Assembly (NCBI GenBank): GCA_027532775.1
Contig: JAPZTO010000002.1
Location: forward strand, 620,001 to 684,000
From: Beijerinckiaceae bacterium
Lineage (GTDB): Bacteria > Pseudomonadota > Alphaproteobacteria > Rhizobiales > Beijerinckiaceae
Direction: 5' to 3'
DNA length: 64,000 nt
The translations under genes were made by a program, and so were the position numbers. The first letter of the stretch is position 1, and each line of letters begins with the position of its first letter. Of this stretch, positions 16,955-25,460 are shown one piece after another. The notes under the pieces were generated by a model, which did no database searches, was not told where the DNA came from, and saw only the letters and a list, made by a program, of their open reading frames with translations.

Positions 16955-18328
16955 ATGAGCGCCCTGAAGGCCAACGCGACGACCGGTCTCTCCCTTGCGG
17001 CGCTGGCAGCGTTGCTGCTCTGGCCCGCATTCTGGAACGGCGCCCCGCTCTTCTATTATGACAGCGTCGACTATCTCGAAATGCCGTTCACCGGCCGCCT
17101 GCCGGTCTTCAGGACTGCGCCCTATGGCTGGTTCCAGTGGTTTGCCCGGATTTCCGGCAGCCTGTGGGTGCCCCTGATCCTGCAGGCGCTGATGGTGGCC
17201 GCCATGGTGTGGCTCTCGGCTCGCAGTTTCGTGCCGCGGCTTTCGCCCTGGCTGTTCCTGTTCGGCACCGGCCTGCTGGCGGCCTTCACCGGATGGGCCT
17301 GGTATGTCAGCCAGATCATGGCGGATTCAGTGACCGGCGCTGTCCTGCTGGCCGCTGTCGCGCTGCTCTGCGGCGAGAGGCTTCCGCGCGGGCAGAGATG
17401 GGTGCTGATCGGGCTGACTGCGATCGGGATTTCCTTCCATCTCAGCCATCTCGCCGTGGTCTGCGGGCTTTTCGTCGTGGCGGTCCTTGCCAGGCTGGTG
17501 CTGCGCCGCGTGCGGAACTCTGTTCCGCTCCGGCTGGGAGACCTTGCTGCCACGATCACTCTTGCGATTGTCATCGCGGTCACCGCGAACTACGCCGCGA
17601 CCGGGCGCATTTTCCTGTTCCGCGACCCTGCCAATCTGCGGCTCGCCCTTTTCGTCGAGACCGGCCTCGTCCAGCGCTATCTCGACGATGTCTGCCCCGG
17701 CAATGACAAGGCCTCGCTGCTCTGCCCCTACCGGCAACGAATACCGACAACCGCCAATGCCTATCTCTGGAACACATTCGGGCCGTTCCACGAACTTGGC
17801 GGCTGGCGGAGCGAACCGCACAAGCAGGAAGCCAAGGCGATCGTCCGGGAAATCCTCAGCCGCTATCCCGGCGAGACCGTCATCCGCCTCGGCAAGGCGG
17901 CCTTCGTCCAGTTCGGCCTCGTGGAGACCGGCGATGGCATCCGGCCCATGCACTGGCATCTCGAGAAATCCATCCGGAGGCTCTATCTCGACTTCGTCGA
18001 TGATTTCCTCGGTGCGCACCAGCAGCATGTGATCGACTTTCATGGCTATGCCGCGCGCGACACCATCCTCTACTGGACCTCGCTTTTCGCGATGCTGTTC
18101 TTCGCAATCAGCCGCTGGCTCTCCGGAAGCCGCTGGCCGGCGATGGCCGCCCTGTTCGTGTTCCTTGCCCTTGCAGGGAACGCGATTGTCTGCGGGGCAT
18201 TCTCGAACCCGAACCACCGTTATCAGGGGCGGGTTGCATGGCTGCCACTTCTGCTCGTGCTGCTTTCCGGCGCCGAGATGACCGGCCTGCGCCTGAGCCG
18301 GGATTGGTCGGGCCCTGCCGAGGGCTGA
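16955..18328 (+). CDS. Polytopic membrane protein of unknown function
   Basis: A 457-residue protein from MSALKANATTG; an upstream in-frame ATG would add 24 basic residues without a clear ribosome site. It has roughly 8-10 hydrophobic segments, with an extracytoplasmic-looking loop after the first one (FWNGAPLFYYDSVDYLEMPFTGRLPVFRTAPYGW split around residues 25-60) and a long soluble section at about 220-350 containing two nearby cysteines (DDVCPGNDKASLLCPYRQ). The general shape, with an acidic first loop and large C-terminal loop, resembles GT-C-type membrane glycosyltransferases, but I do not recognise a family motif. It lies downstream of the GH5 gene on the same strand and may be co-expressed. 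Confidence 0.72.
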   Translation: MSALKANATTGLSLAALAALLLWPAFWNGAPLFYYDSVDYLEMPFTGRLPVFRTAPYGWFQWFARISGSLWVPLILQALMVAAMVWLSARSFVPRLSPWLFLFGTGLLAAFTGWAWYVSQIMADSVTGAVLLAAVALLCGERLPRGQRWVLIGLTAIGISFHLSHLAVVCGLFVVAVLARLVLRRVRNSVPLRLGDLAATITLAIVIAVTANYAATGRIFLFRDPANLRLALFVETGLVQRYLDDVCPGNDKASLLCPYRQRIPTTANAYLWNTFGPFHELGGWRSEPHKQEAKAIVREILSRYPGETVIRLGKAAFVQFGLVETGDGIRPMHWHLEKSIRRLYLDFVDDFLGAHQQHVIDFHGYAARDTILYWTSLFAMLFFAISRWLSGSRWPAMAALFVFLALAGNAIVCGAFSNPNHRYQGRVAWLPLLLVLLSGAEMTGLRLSRDWSGPAEG

Positions 18329-18530
18329 CAGACCCGATAGCGGAACGGCCTGAACGACAGGTCTTGTCCGAAGCATCCCTGCCGAGACGGAGCAATCTGC
18401 CTATTTTCAAGGCATCTCCGGGCGCTGGGTACCGAACCGCATACAGAACAGACCGGCATGCCCCTTGCTTGTCCTGAAGCAGAAGCCGGATCGCGCCTGC
18501 GAACCGGGCCAGCAGCAGGAGAGCCCAGGC

Positions 18531-19598
18531 ATGACCAAGATTGTGACGACAGGAAGCGCCGGAACACGCCTCACCCGCCGGACCTTGCTCCATACGGGCG
18601 CGGCCCTCGGGGCCGGTATCGCCATGCCGGGCATTCTCCGGGCGCAAGCGCGCGAGATCGTCATCGGTGGCGCGGCCAGCCACAAGCCGTGGGTCGAGAC
18701 CCATGTGATGCCGGCTTTCGAGAAGAAGTATAACGCGAGGATCACCTTCGAAGGCACACGCAGCCTTGTGAACCTCGAGAAGATGCAGAAGAACAAGGAC
18801 AAGCCCTATCTGTCCATCGTTCAGATGGACGATCCGGTGATGATCCTCGCCGTCAAGGAAGGCCTGCTCGAGCCGATTACGGTCGCCAAGGTGCCGAATA
18901 TGGCAAAGCTCAAGCCCGGCACGGTGCATATGGACGGGATGTGGGCCAATTACCTGCAGCCGTGGCAGGGTATTGCCTACAACACCAATGTGCTGAAGAC
19001 GCCGCCGGCGGCATGGGCCGAAGCGCTCGATCCGAAATTCAAGGGCCGGATCATCGTGCCCTCACTCCAGAATACGGAAGGCCTGCCGAACCTCTTCATG
19101 TTCGCGCATCTCGCAACCGGCAAGCCAATGGTCGAGGCCTACAAGGATATTGACGGTGCTTTCCGCGAACTCCAGAAGCTCAAGCCGAACCTGCTGACCG
19201 TCTACAGCCAGATGCCGCAGGCCTTCTCGCTGCTGGAACAGGGCGAGGCCCATATGATCCTCGGCGCGCTCTCCTCGTTCGGCATGCAGCGCCGGCTCGA
19301 TGGCGCACCGGTTTCCATGGCGGCGCCGAAGGAAGGCATCTTCCCGGTTCCCTCGGGCATTGCCGTGGTCAAGGGCGGCCCGAACATGGACCTCGCCTTC
19401 GCCTATATCAACGAGTTGCTCGGCGCCGAAGTGCAGTCGAAAATCGCCCCGCCGACCTTCGCCCTGCCGACCAATGTCGATGCGCCGATCCCGCCGGGCA
19501 TGCCGACCGATGCGAAGATCCACACGATCGACTGGGCCTTCGTGGCCGAGAACCGCAACGAATGGGTGAAGCGCTGGGACCGCGAGATGGCAAGCTGA
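18531..19598 (+). CDS. ABC transporter substrate-binding protein (PotD/FbpA-like), Tat-type signal
   Basis: A 355-residue periplasmic receptor. The start MTKIVTT follows an AGGAGAG ribosome site. The N-terminus carries a TRRTLLHTGAALGAG segment (residues 15-29), consistent with a Tat signal peptide, then ILRAQA cleavage. Mature-domain hallmarks include TFEGTRSLVNLEKM, WANYLQPWQGIAYNTNVLKTPPAAW, and FPVPSGIAVVKGGPN, as in spermidine/putrescine- and iron-type type II binding proteins. It heads a coupled operon with ATPase, two permeases and hydantoin/ureide hydrolases, so a cyclic amide or related nitrogen compound is a plausible ligand. Confidence 0.9.
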   Translation: MTKIVTTGSAGTRLTRRTLLHTGAALGAGIAMPGILRAQAREIVIGGAASHKPWVETHVMPAFEKKYNARITFEGTRSLVNLEKMQKNKDKPYLSIVQMDDPVMILAVKEGLLEPITVAKVPNMAKLKPGTVHMDGMWANYLQPWQGIAYNTNVLKTPPAAWAEALDPKFKGRIIVPSLQNTEGLPNLFMFAHLATGKPMVEAYKDIDGAFRELQKLKPNLLTVYSQMPQAFSLLEQGEAHMILGALSSFGMQRRLDGAPVSMAAPKEGIFPVPSGIAVVKGGPNMDLAFAYINELLGAEVQSKIAPPTFALPTNVDAPIPPGMPTDAKIHTIDWAFVAENRNEWVKRWDREMAS

Positions 19599-19644
19599 GG
19601 CAGGCCCTCCGCTCCTCCCTTCCCCGCTCAGAGCAGGCTTGTGC

Positions 19645-20721
19645 ATGAACCCGGCCCCGTTTCTCGATATCCGGAAAGCCAGCAAGGATTTCGGGTCCGG
19701 TCCCGTCCTCGACGGGGTCGACCTGGCGGTGACGCGCGGCGAGTTCATTTCGCTGCTCGGCCCGTCGGGCTGCGGAAAGACGACGCTTCTGCGCATCATT
19801 GCCGGGCTCGCGGCAGCCGATGGCGGCAGCGTGACGCTGGACGGGCAGGAGATCTCGCGCCTGCCGCCACATCGGCGGGATGTTGGGGTCGTCTTCCAGA
19901 ACTACGCGCTGTTTCCGCATCTCACCGTGGCGGAAAACATCGCCTTTGGCCTGAGAGCCAAGGGCGCGCCGGCGGCGGAAATCGCCGCCACTGTCGAGCG
20001 TTTCCTGACGTTGATCCATATGGCTGCCTTTGCCGACCGCTCTGTCCGGGCCCTGTCGGGCGGGCAGCAGCAGCGCGTGGCCGTGGCGCGGGCGCTGGCG
20101 ACGAAGCCGAAGCTGCTTCTGCTCGACGAGCCCTTCTCGGCGCTTGACCGCAAGCTGCGCGAAACGATGCAGATCGACCTGCGCCGGCTGCTGCGCGAGC
20201 TGGGCACGACCGCGATTTTCGTCACGCATGACCAGGACGAGGCCTTGATCATGTCCGACCGGATCGCCGTGATGAATCGCGGCCAGATCGAGCAGCTCGA
20301 CACGCCGGAGGCGATCTATGCCCGCCCGGCGACGCCTTTCGCGCTGGAATTTGTCGGCCTCTCCACCCGCATTGCCGGCACGGTAACCGGCTATGATCCG
20401 GATGGCTTCGTGATGGTCGAGACAGCGCTCGGCGCGATCCGCGGTCGCGGGCGCTTCGAGGTCGGCAGCCCGGTGCTGCTGGGTGTCCGCCCGGAGCGGA
20501 TCCGCTTCGGCACGGAAGGCGGGGCGAATGTCGCGGCACCTGTCCTGACCGATATCGTCTTCCAGGGCGCGCGCATCCAGGCGCATTTCGCCAGCCCGGA
20601 CCAGCGCCCGGTCATGATCGAGACATCGGGCGCGTTGCCGGCGGGCCTCGCGCCCGGCATTCCCGTGACGATCTCCTTCGCGGTCGAGGATACGATCGCC
20701 TATCCGCTGGCCGCGGCATGA
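19645..20721 (+). CDS. ABC transporter ATP-binding protein (PotA-like)
   Basis: A 358-residue ATPase from ATG at 19645; a TTG two codons earlier is the alternative. Walker A is GPSGCGKTT (about residues 40-48), Q-loop VFQNYALFPH, signature LSGGQQQRVA, Walker B LLLLDEPFSALD, and H-loop FVTHDQDEA. A C-terminal TOBE-type region (VLLGVRPERIRF) completes the PotA/FbpC form. Its stop overlaps the next permease start by ATGA, indicating translational coupling. Confidence 0.95.
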   Translation: MNPAPFLDIRKASKDFGSGPVLDGVDLAVTRGEFISLLGPSGCGKTTLLRIIAGLAAADGGSVTLDGQEISRLPPHRRDVGVVFQNYALFPHLTVAENIAFGLRAKGAPAAEIAATVERFLTLIHMAAFADRSVRALSGGQQQRVAVARALATKPKLLLLDEPFSALDRKLRETMQIDLRRLLRELGTTAIFVTHDQDEALIMSDRIAVMNRGQIEQLDTPEAIYARPATPFALEFVGLSTRIAGTVTGYDPDGFVMVETALGAIRGRGRFEVGSPVLLGVRPERIRFGTEGGANVAAPVLTDIVFQGARIQAHFASPDQRPVMIETSGALPAGLAPGIPVTISFAVEDTIAYPLAAA

Positions 20722-21554
20722 TGCGCTTCCTGCCCCGCGACCGGATGCTCTGGCTGGCCGCGCCGGCCCTGCTCTATCTCGCCTTTTTCTATGCGATGCC
20801 GCTGATTTACCTGCTCGGCCGCAGCGTGATCGGGCCGAACGGGCCGACCTTGTCGCTGTTCGCCAGCTTTTTCGCCGATGAGTATAACTGGCGGGTCATC
20901 GGCAATACGCTGCGCATCGCCCTGCTGGTCACGCTGGTTTCGCTCATCATCGGCTATCCCGTCGCGCTGGCTCTGGCGCGTGCGCGCGGGCTGGTTCAGG
21001 TCATGTTGCTGACGGCCATCATCCTTCCGCTGTCCGTCGGCGTGGTCGTGAAGGCCTTCGCGTGGCAGATCGTGCTCAGGCGCGACGGGACGATCGCCAA
21101 GCTGCTCGTCGCCACAGGCATCTGGGACGAGCCGCAGCGCCTGCTTTTCACAGAGCCCGGCCTCGTGATCGGTGCCGCCAATGTGTTCCTGCCCTTCATG
21201 ATCCTGCCGATCTATTCGGTGGTAAAGCTGATCGATCCGCGCCTTTCGGAAGCCGGGGCGACCCTCGGGGCGAGCCCGTTCTACCGCTTCCGCAAGATCA
21301 TCCTGCCGCTGACCATGCCCGGCCTGATCAGCGGCATGGCCTTCGTCTTCTCGCTCTCGGTCTCGATGTTCGTCATTCCCAGCCTGCTGATGGGCGACCG
21401 GTTCCAGACGCTGGCCACCTTGACCGGGCGCTCCTTCCTTCTGATGCGCAACGAGGCGCTCGGCTCGGCCACGGCGGTTGTCCTGCTGGTCCTCGCTGTC
21501 TCCATCGTGGTCGGCTCGACGATCCTCTCGCGGCGGATCGGGAGGACGGCATGA
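20718..21554 (+). CDS. ABC transporter permease (PotB-like)
   Basis: A 278-residue inner-membrane protein with about six hydrophobic segments. The EAA loop is recognisable as LSEAGATLGASPFYRFRKIILPLTMPGL near residues 176-203, which docks onto the ATPase. Four-base overlaps with the genes on both sides show a tightly coupled operon. It forms a heterodimer with the next gene's product. Confidence 0.94.
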   Translation: MMRFLPRDRMLWLAAPALLYLAFFYAMPLIYLLGRSVIGPNGPTLSLFASFFADEYNWRVIGNTLRIALLVTLVSLIIGYPVALALARARGLVQVMLLTAIILPLSVGVVVKAFAWQIVLRRDGTIAKLLVATGIWDEPQRLLFTEPGLVIGAANVFLPFMILPIYSVVKLIDPRLSEAGATLGASPFYRFRKIILPLTMPGLISGMAFVFSLSVSMFVIPSLLMGDRFQTLATLTGRSFLLMRNEALGSATAVVLLVLAVSIVVGSTILSRRIGRTA

Positions 21555-22351
21555 CCGCGATCGAGAAATTCGCCACGGCGCTTATCTGGACCATTGCCAG
21601 CCTCGCAGTGATCTTCCTGATGGCGCCGCTCGTCATCACCGTGGCCGTTTCCTTCGGTGATTCCACGGTTTTCTCGTTGCCTCCGCCGGGCTGGTCGCTC
21701 CGCTGGTTCGAGCGCCTGCCCGCGACGCGCGGCCTTGCCGCCTCGCTCTGGACTTCGGTGCAGATCGCGGCACTTTCGACCCTGCTGGCGCTGATCCTCG
21801 GCACGCTCTGCGCGATCGCGCTGGTTCGGGGCACCTTCCCCGGGCGCGAGGCGATCACCACCTTCCTGATCTCGCCGCTGATGTTGCCGGGCCTCGTGGT
21901 CGGCATCGCGATGCTTCAGGGCTTCCGCGCCTTCGGCTTGCGCGACACCTGGACGAGCTTGCTCGTGGCGCATGTCGTTATCACCATGCCCTATGTGGTG
22001 CGGACCGTGCTTGCGGCGCTCAGCCTGTTTGATTTCACCCTGGTCGAGGCAGCGCGCACGCTCGGCTGCTCGTATCTGCAGGCGATCCGCAAGGTACTCG
22101 TACCCGCCCTCGCCCCGGCTTTCCTCACCTCCGGCATGTTCGCGTTCCTGGCCTCTATGGACAATTATCCGATCTCGATCTTCTTTACGGATGCCTGGAC
22201 AAAGACGCTGCCGATCCAGATGCTGCAACTGGTGGAGGAACGCCCCGATCCGATGATTGCCGCCGTCTCGACCCTGCTCATCCTGCTGGCCGTTCTGGCC
22301 ATGATCATCGGCGACCGGCTGGTCGGGCTGAAGCGGCTGGCGGATTTCTGA
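21551..22351 (+). CDS. ABC transporter permease (PotC-like)
   Basis: A 266-residue permease starting MTAIEKFATALIW at the ATGA overlap with the previous gene; a much longer in-frame extension upstream merely reads through the PotB-like gene. About six membrane segments and an EAA loop (LVEAARTLGCSYLQAIRKVLVPALAPAF) are present. It precedes the PuuE-like hydrolase by 3 bases, physically linking transport with catabolism. Confidence 0.94.
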   Translation: MTAIEKFATALIWTIASLAVIFLMAPLVITVAVSFGDSTVFSLPPPGWSLRWFERLPATRGLAASLWTSVQIAALSTLLALILGTLCAIALVRGTFPGREAITTFLISPLMLPGLVVGIAMLQGFRAFGLRDTWTSLLVAHVVITMPYVVRTVLAALSLFDFTLVEAARTLGCSYLQAIRKVLVPALAPAFLTSGMFAFLASMDNYPISIFFTDAWTKTLPIQMLQLVEERPDPMIAAVSTLLILLAVLAMIIGDRLVGLKRLADF

Positions 22352-22354
22352 TCC

Positions 22355-23320
22355 ATGGCGCCTTCCCTGCCCTGGCTTCCGCCCACCGACCGCGATTTCG
22401 AAGGCTATCGACATGGCGAACCGGCGATCCGCTGGCCCGGCGGCGCGCGGTTGGCGGTTTCCGTGGTCGTCAATGTCGAGGAAGGTGCGGAACTGGCGGT
22501 TTCCGCCGGGGACGAGGGCAACGAAGCGATCTACGAGGCGCATGAACGCACGGAGGGTGTGCGGGATCTCTGCATGGAGAGCCATTACGAATATGGCACC
22601 AGGCGCGGCTGGGCCCGGATCCGGGCCGCGCTGAAGGCCCATGGTGTCCGCGCGACGCTGAATGCCTGCGGCCGGGCGCTGGCCTATTCGCCCTGGATCG
22701 GGGCCGAGGCCGTGGCTGAAGGGTACGAAGTTTCCGCCCATGGTTGGCGCTGGGAGCGCCACGTGCATATGGACGAGGCGACCGAGCGCCGGGCGATTGC
22801 CCGAACCGTGGCCGCCATTTCGGCCAGCGCAGGCAGCCCGCCACGAGGCTGGCATACGCGCTCGGCCACCTCGCCGAACACCCGCCGCCTGCTGATCGAG
22901 CATGGCGGATTCCTGTATGATTCCAATGACTATAATGACGATTGCCCCTTCATGGCCAAAGAAGGCGGGCGCGATCTCGTGATCCTGCCCTATGCGTTCG
23001 ACACGAATGACATGCGGTTCCAGCCCGGCGGTGCCTTCGTGCAGGGCGACGATTTCTCAAGCTATTGCATCGCCGCGTTCGAGCGCCTTTATCGCGAGGG
23101 CGCCGACGCGCCGCGCATGCTCTCGATCGGGCTTCATCTCCGGATCATCGGCCGGCCGGCGCGGATCGGCGGGCTGGAACGCCTGCTCGCGCATATGGCG
23201 GGCAAGCCGGGCGTCTGGTTTGCGCGGCGCGACGAGATTGCCATGGCCTGGCGCGCGGGGCTTGGCCTGCCCGTCTGGACGCCGCGCCCTTCCCTCTCTG
23301 CCTTCGAGGTCAGCTCATGA
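22355..23320 (+). CDS. Polysaccharide-deacetylase-fold hydrolase, PuuE/allantoinase-like
   Basis: A 321-residue NodB-fold protein. VVNVEEGAELAV near residues 37-48, RRGWARIRAALKAHGVRATLNACGRAL near 88, SAHGWRWERHVHM near 129 and PRGWHTRSATSPNTRRLL near 165 are the recognisable signatures of the PuuE group, metal-independent allantoinases and related cyclic-amide hydrolases rather than sugar deacetylases. It lies 3 bases after the permease and overlaps the amidase by ATGA. The likely role is ring opening or amide hydrolysis of the imported compound. Confidence 0.82.
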   Translation: MAPSLPWLPPTDRDFEGYRHGEPAIRWPGGARLAVSVVVNVEEGAELAVSAGDEGNEAIYEAHERTEGVRDLCMESHYEYGTRRGWARIRAALKAHGVRATLNACGRALAYSPWIGAEAVAEGYEVSAHGWRWERHVHMDEATERRAIARTVAAISASAGSPPRGWHTRSATSPNTRRLLIEHGGFLYDSNDYNDDCPFMAKEGGRDLVILPYAFDTNDMRFQPGGAFVQGDDFSSYCIAAFERLYREGADAPRMLSIGLHLRIIGRPARIGGLERLLAHMAGKPGVWFARRDEIAMAWRAGLGLPVWTPRPSLSAFEVSS

Positions 23321-24702
23321 AACGAGGGCGCGATATTGCGGCCGCCGTGCAACGGGGCAAGCTCGACCCTGTAATTCTCGCCCGGGAAGCTGCGGCAGCC
23401 TGCGCCGCCAGCCAGGACAGGCTCAATGCGCTGACGGTCATCGACGGCAGGCGGGCCGAAGCCGAGGCGGCGACAATCCCGGCGCGGCTGGCGGCGGGCG
23501 AAAACCTGCCTTTGGCCGGTGTGCCGATCGTCGTGAAGGACAATATCTGGGTCAGCGGCTGGCGGATCACCCAAGGTTCGATGGCCTTCCGCGATCATGT
23601 CGCCCCGCGTGATGCCCTTTGCGTCGAGCGCGTGCGCAAGGCAGGCGCGGTAGTCGTAGCCATCGGGCATTGCCCGGAATTTGCCTGCAAGGGCAATACG
23701 CGCTCGCCGCTCCATGGCGTGACGCATCACCCGATGGACCCGGACCTGACGCCGGGCGGCTCTTCCGGCGGCAATGTCGCCATCGTCGCTGCCGGCGCGG
23801 TGCCGATGTCGATCGGCACGGATGGCGGCGGATCGAGCCGTCGTCCGCCGGCCCATTGCGGGCTTGTCGGGTTCAAGCCGAGCTACGGCGCCATCCCGCA
23901 CCCGTTCGGCTTTTCCGAGCCGTTCTGGTGGATCACCTGCATCGCGCCGATCACGCTGGATGTGGCCGATGCGGCGCTTCTTTTCGCTGCAATGGCCGGG
24001 CCGGACCTGCGGGATCCGGAGAGCCGGATCCTCATACCGCTGCGCGATGAGGATATGAAAGGCCTCCGCCTCGCCTGGCACCCGACGCTCGGCCTCGATG
24101 CGCCGGTCGATCCCGATGTGGCGGAAGTGTGCGATCATGCGATCGCCGCCCTTCGGCAGGCCGGGTTGCGCCTTGCCATCGCGGCACCCGTATGGCCTGC
24201 GCCCTCGCTGCGCTCGAGCCTCGCCGCGATCCAGTTCGCCGGTCTGGCAGCCCTGCATGGCGAAGCCTGGCGCCAGGCGCCGGAACTGACCGACCCGGAT
24301 GTTGCGGTGCAGATCGAGGCGGGCTTTGCGGCAAAGGGCACCGATGTCGCGCTCGGGATGGAGGCCAGCCAGCAGATCCGGCGGGCGCTCGGCGCCTTTT
24401 TCGTGGAGCATGACCTCCTGCTCTCCCCGACCACACCCTGCGTGGCCTGGCCGCACAGCCAGCTCGGCCCGCCGGAAATCGGCGGCAAGCCGGTCGATCC
24501 GCGCGGCCATGCGGCCTTCACGCCGTTCTTCAACCATGGCCAGAACCCGGCGATTTCCATCCCCTGCGGCCGGGGCCGCGACGGCCTGCCCGTCGGGCTG
24601 CAGATTGCCGGCGCGGTGGGCGAGGATCACCGCGTTCTCACCTTTGCCGCCGAGGCGGAGCGCATCCTCGCCGAAGCGGGGCTCTGGACGGAGCTGGCAT
24701 GA
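23317..24702 (+). CDS. Amidase signature family hydrolase
   Basis: A 461-residue protein from MKRGRDIAAAV at the ATGA overlap; upstream in-frame sequence overlaps the previous gene. The Ser-cisSer-Lys triad is present: K74 in VPIVVKDN, S149/S150 in TPGGSSGGN, and nucleophile S173 in GTDGGGSSRRPPAHCG. The length fits AtzE/GatA-like amidases. Carboxyl-terminal GRGRDGLPVGLQIAGAVGEDHRVL is typical. With a DUF3225 gene nearby, an AtzE- or oxalurate-type amidase is possible; no AtzG-like partner is seen. It overlaps the racemase-like gene by 4 bases. Confidence 0.92.
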   Translation: MKRGRDIAAAVQRGKLDPVILAREAAAACAASQDRLNALTVIDGRRAEAEAATIPARLAAGENLPLAGVPIVVKDNIWVSGWRITQGSMAFRDHVAPRDALCVERVRKAGAVVVAIGHCPEFACKGNTRSPLHGVTHHPMDPDLTPGGSSGGNVAIVAAGAVPMSIGTDGGGSSRRPPAHCGLVGFKPSYGAIPHPFGFSEPFWWITCIAPITLDVADAALLFAAMAGPDLRDPESRILIPLRDEDMKGLRLAWHPTLGLDAPVDPDVAEVCDHAIAALRQAGLRLAIAAPVWPAPSLRSSLAAIQFAGLAALHGEAWRQAPELTDPDVAVQIEAGFAAKGTDVALGMEASQQIRRALGAFFVEHDLLLSPTTPCVAWPHSQLGPPEIGGKPVDPRGHAAFTPFFNHGQNPAISIPCGRGRDGLPVGLQIAGAVGEDHRVLTFAAEAERILAEAGLWTELA

Positions 24703-25442
24703 AAATCCTGCTGCTCAACCCCAACATGACGGAAGCCGTGACCGAGCGGCTCGCCGGAGCGGCGCGGCCGGTACTTTCGGCGGGCACAACCATGCTTACA
24801 GCGACAGCGCCGCGCGGCTTTCCCTATATTTCCAGCCGGGCGGAAGCGCAGGTGGCCGGGGCGATCGCGCTGGAAATGCTGGCCGAACGGCAGGGCAAAT
24901 TCGATGCGGCGATCATCGCAGCCTTCGGTGATCCAGGGCTGTTCGGAGCGCGGGAATTGTTCGATGTGCCCGTCATTGGCATGTCGGAAGCGGCGATGCT
25001 CACGGCCTGCATGCTTGGCAAGCGGTTCGGCATTGTCAGTTTCGCGGCCCAGATGGGGCCGTGGTACGAGGAATGCGTCGAAAGCCATGGGCTCATGCCG
25101 CGCTGCGCCGGCGTGTTCTGCCTCCGCGAGGCCTTTACCTCGATCACCGATGTCGCCGCCGAGAAGCAGGAGGCGCTGGTCGCGCTGGCCGGTGAGGCCG
25201 TGGCGAAGGGGGCCGATGTGATCATCCTTGCCGGGGCGCCGCTTGCCGGGCTGGCGCGCGAGGTGGCCACGCAGATTCCGGTGCCGCTGGTCGATCAGGT
25301 GCAGGCGGCCGTCCGGCAGGCGGAGACGCTTGCAGCTCTGGCGCCGCTCAAGGCGCGCGCGGGCGGTTTCCGCCGGCCCGGCGCCAAACCGACCAGTGGC
25401 CTCAGCCCGGTTCTCGCGGCACATTTCGAGCATAAAGACTGA
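24699..25442 (+). CDS. Hydantoin/Asp-Glu racemase family protein lacking both catalytic cysteines
   Basis: A 247-residue protein starting MKILLLNPNMTEAVTERL, the HyuE/HpxA-type N-terminus. In hydantoin and allantoin racemases two cysteines act as the acid/base pair, in ACFGDPGL and LGCAGMAGL contexts. Here these segments read IIAAFGDPGLFG (about residues 71-82) and IILAGAPLAGLA (about 176-187), so both cysteines are alanine. The rest of the fold is intact. It may be a non-racemising family member, a binding protein or an enzyme with altered chemistry. It sits between the amidase (ATGA overlap) and the hydantoinase (18-bp gap) and is surely co-expressed. Confidence 0.85.
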   Translation: MKILLLNPNMTEAVTERLAGAARPVLSAGTTMLTATAPRGFPYISSRAEAQVAGAIALEMLAERQGKFDAAIIAAFGDPGLFGARELFDVPVIGMSEAAMLTACMLGKRFGIVSFAAQMGPWYEECVESHGLMPRCAGVFCLREAFTSITDVAAEKQEALVALAGEAVAKGADVIILAGAPLAGLAREVATQIPVPLVDQVQAAVRQAETLAALAPLKARAGGFRRPGAKPTSGLSPVLAAHFEHKD

Positions 25443-25460
25443 CGGACCGAGGAGGAAAGA

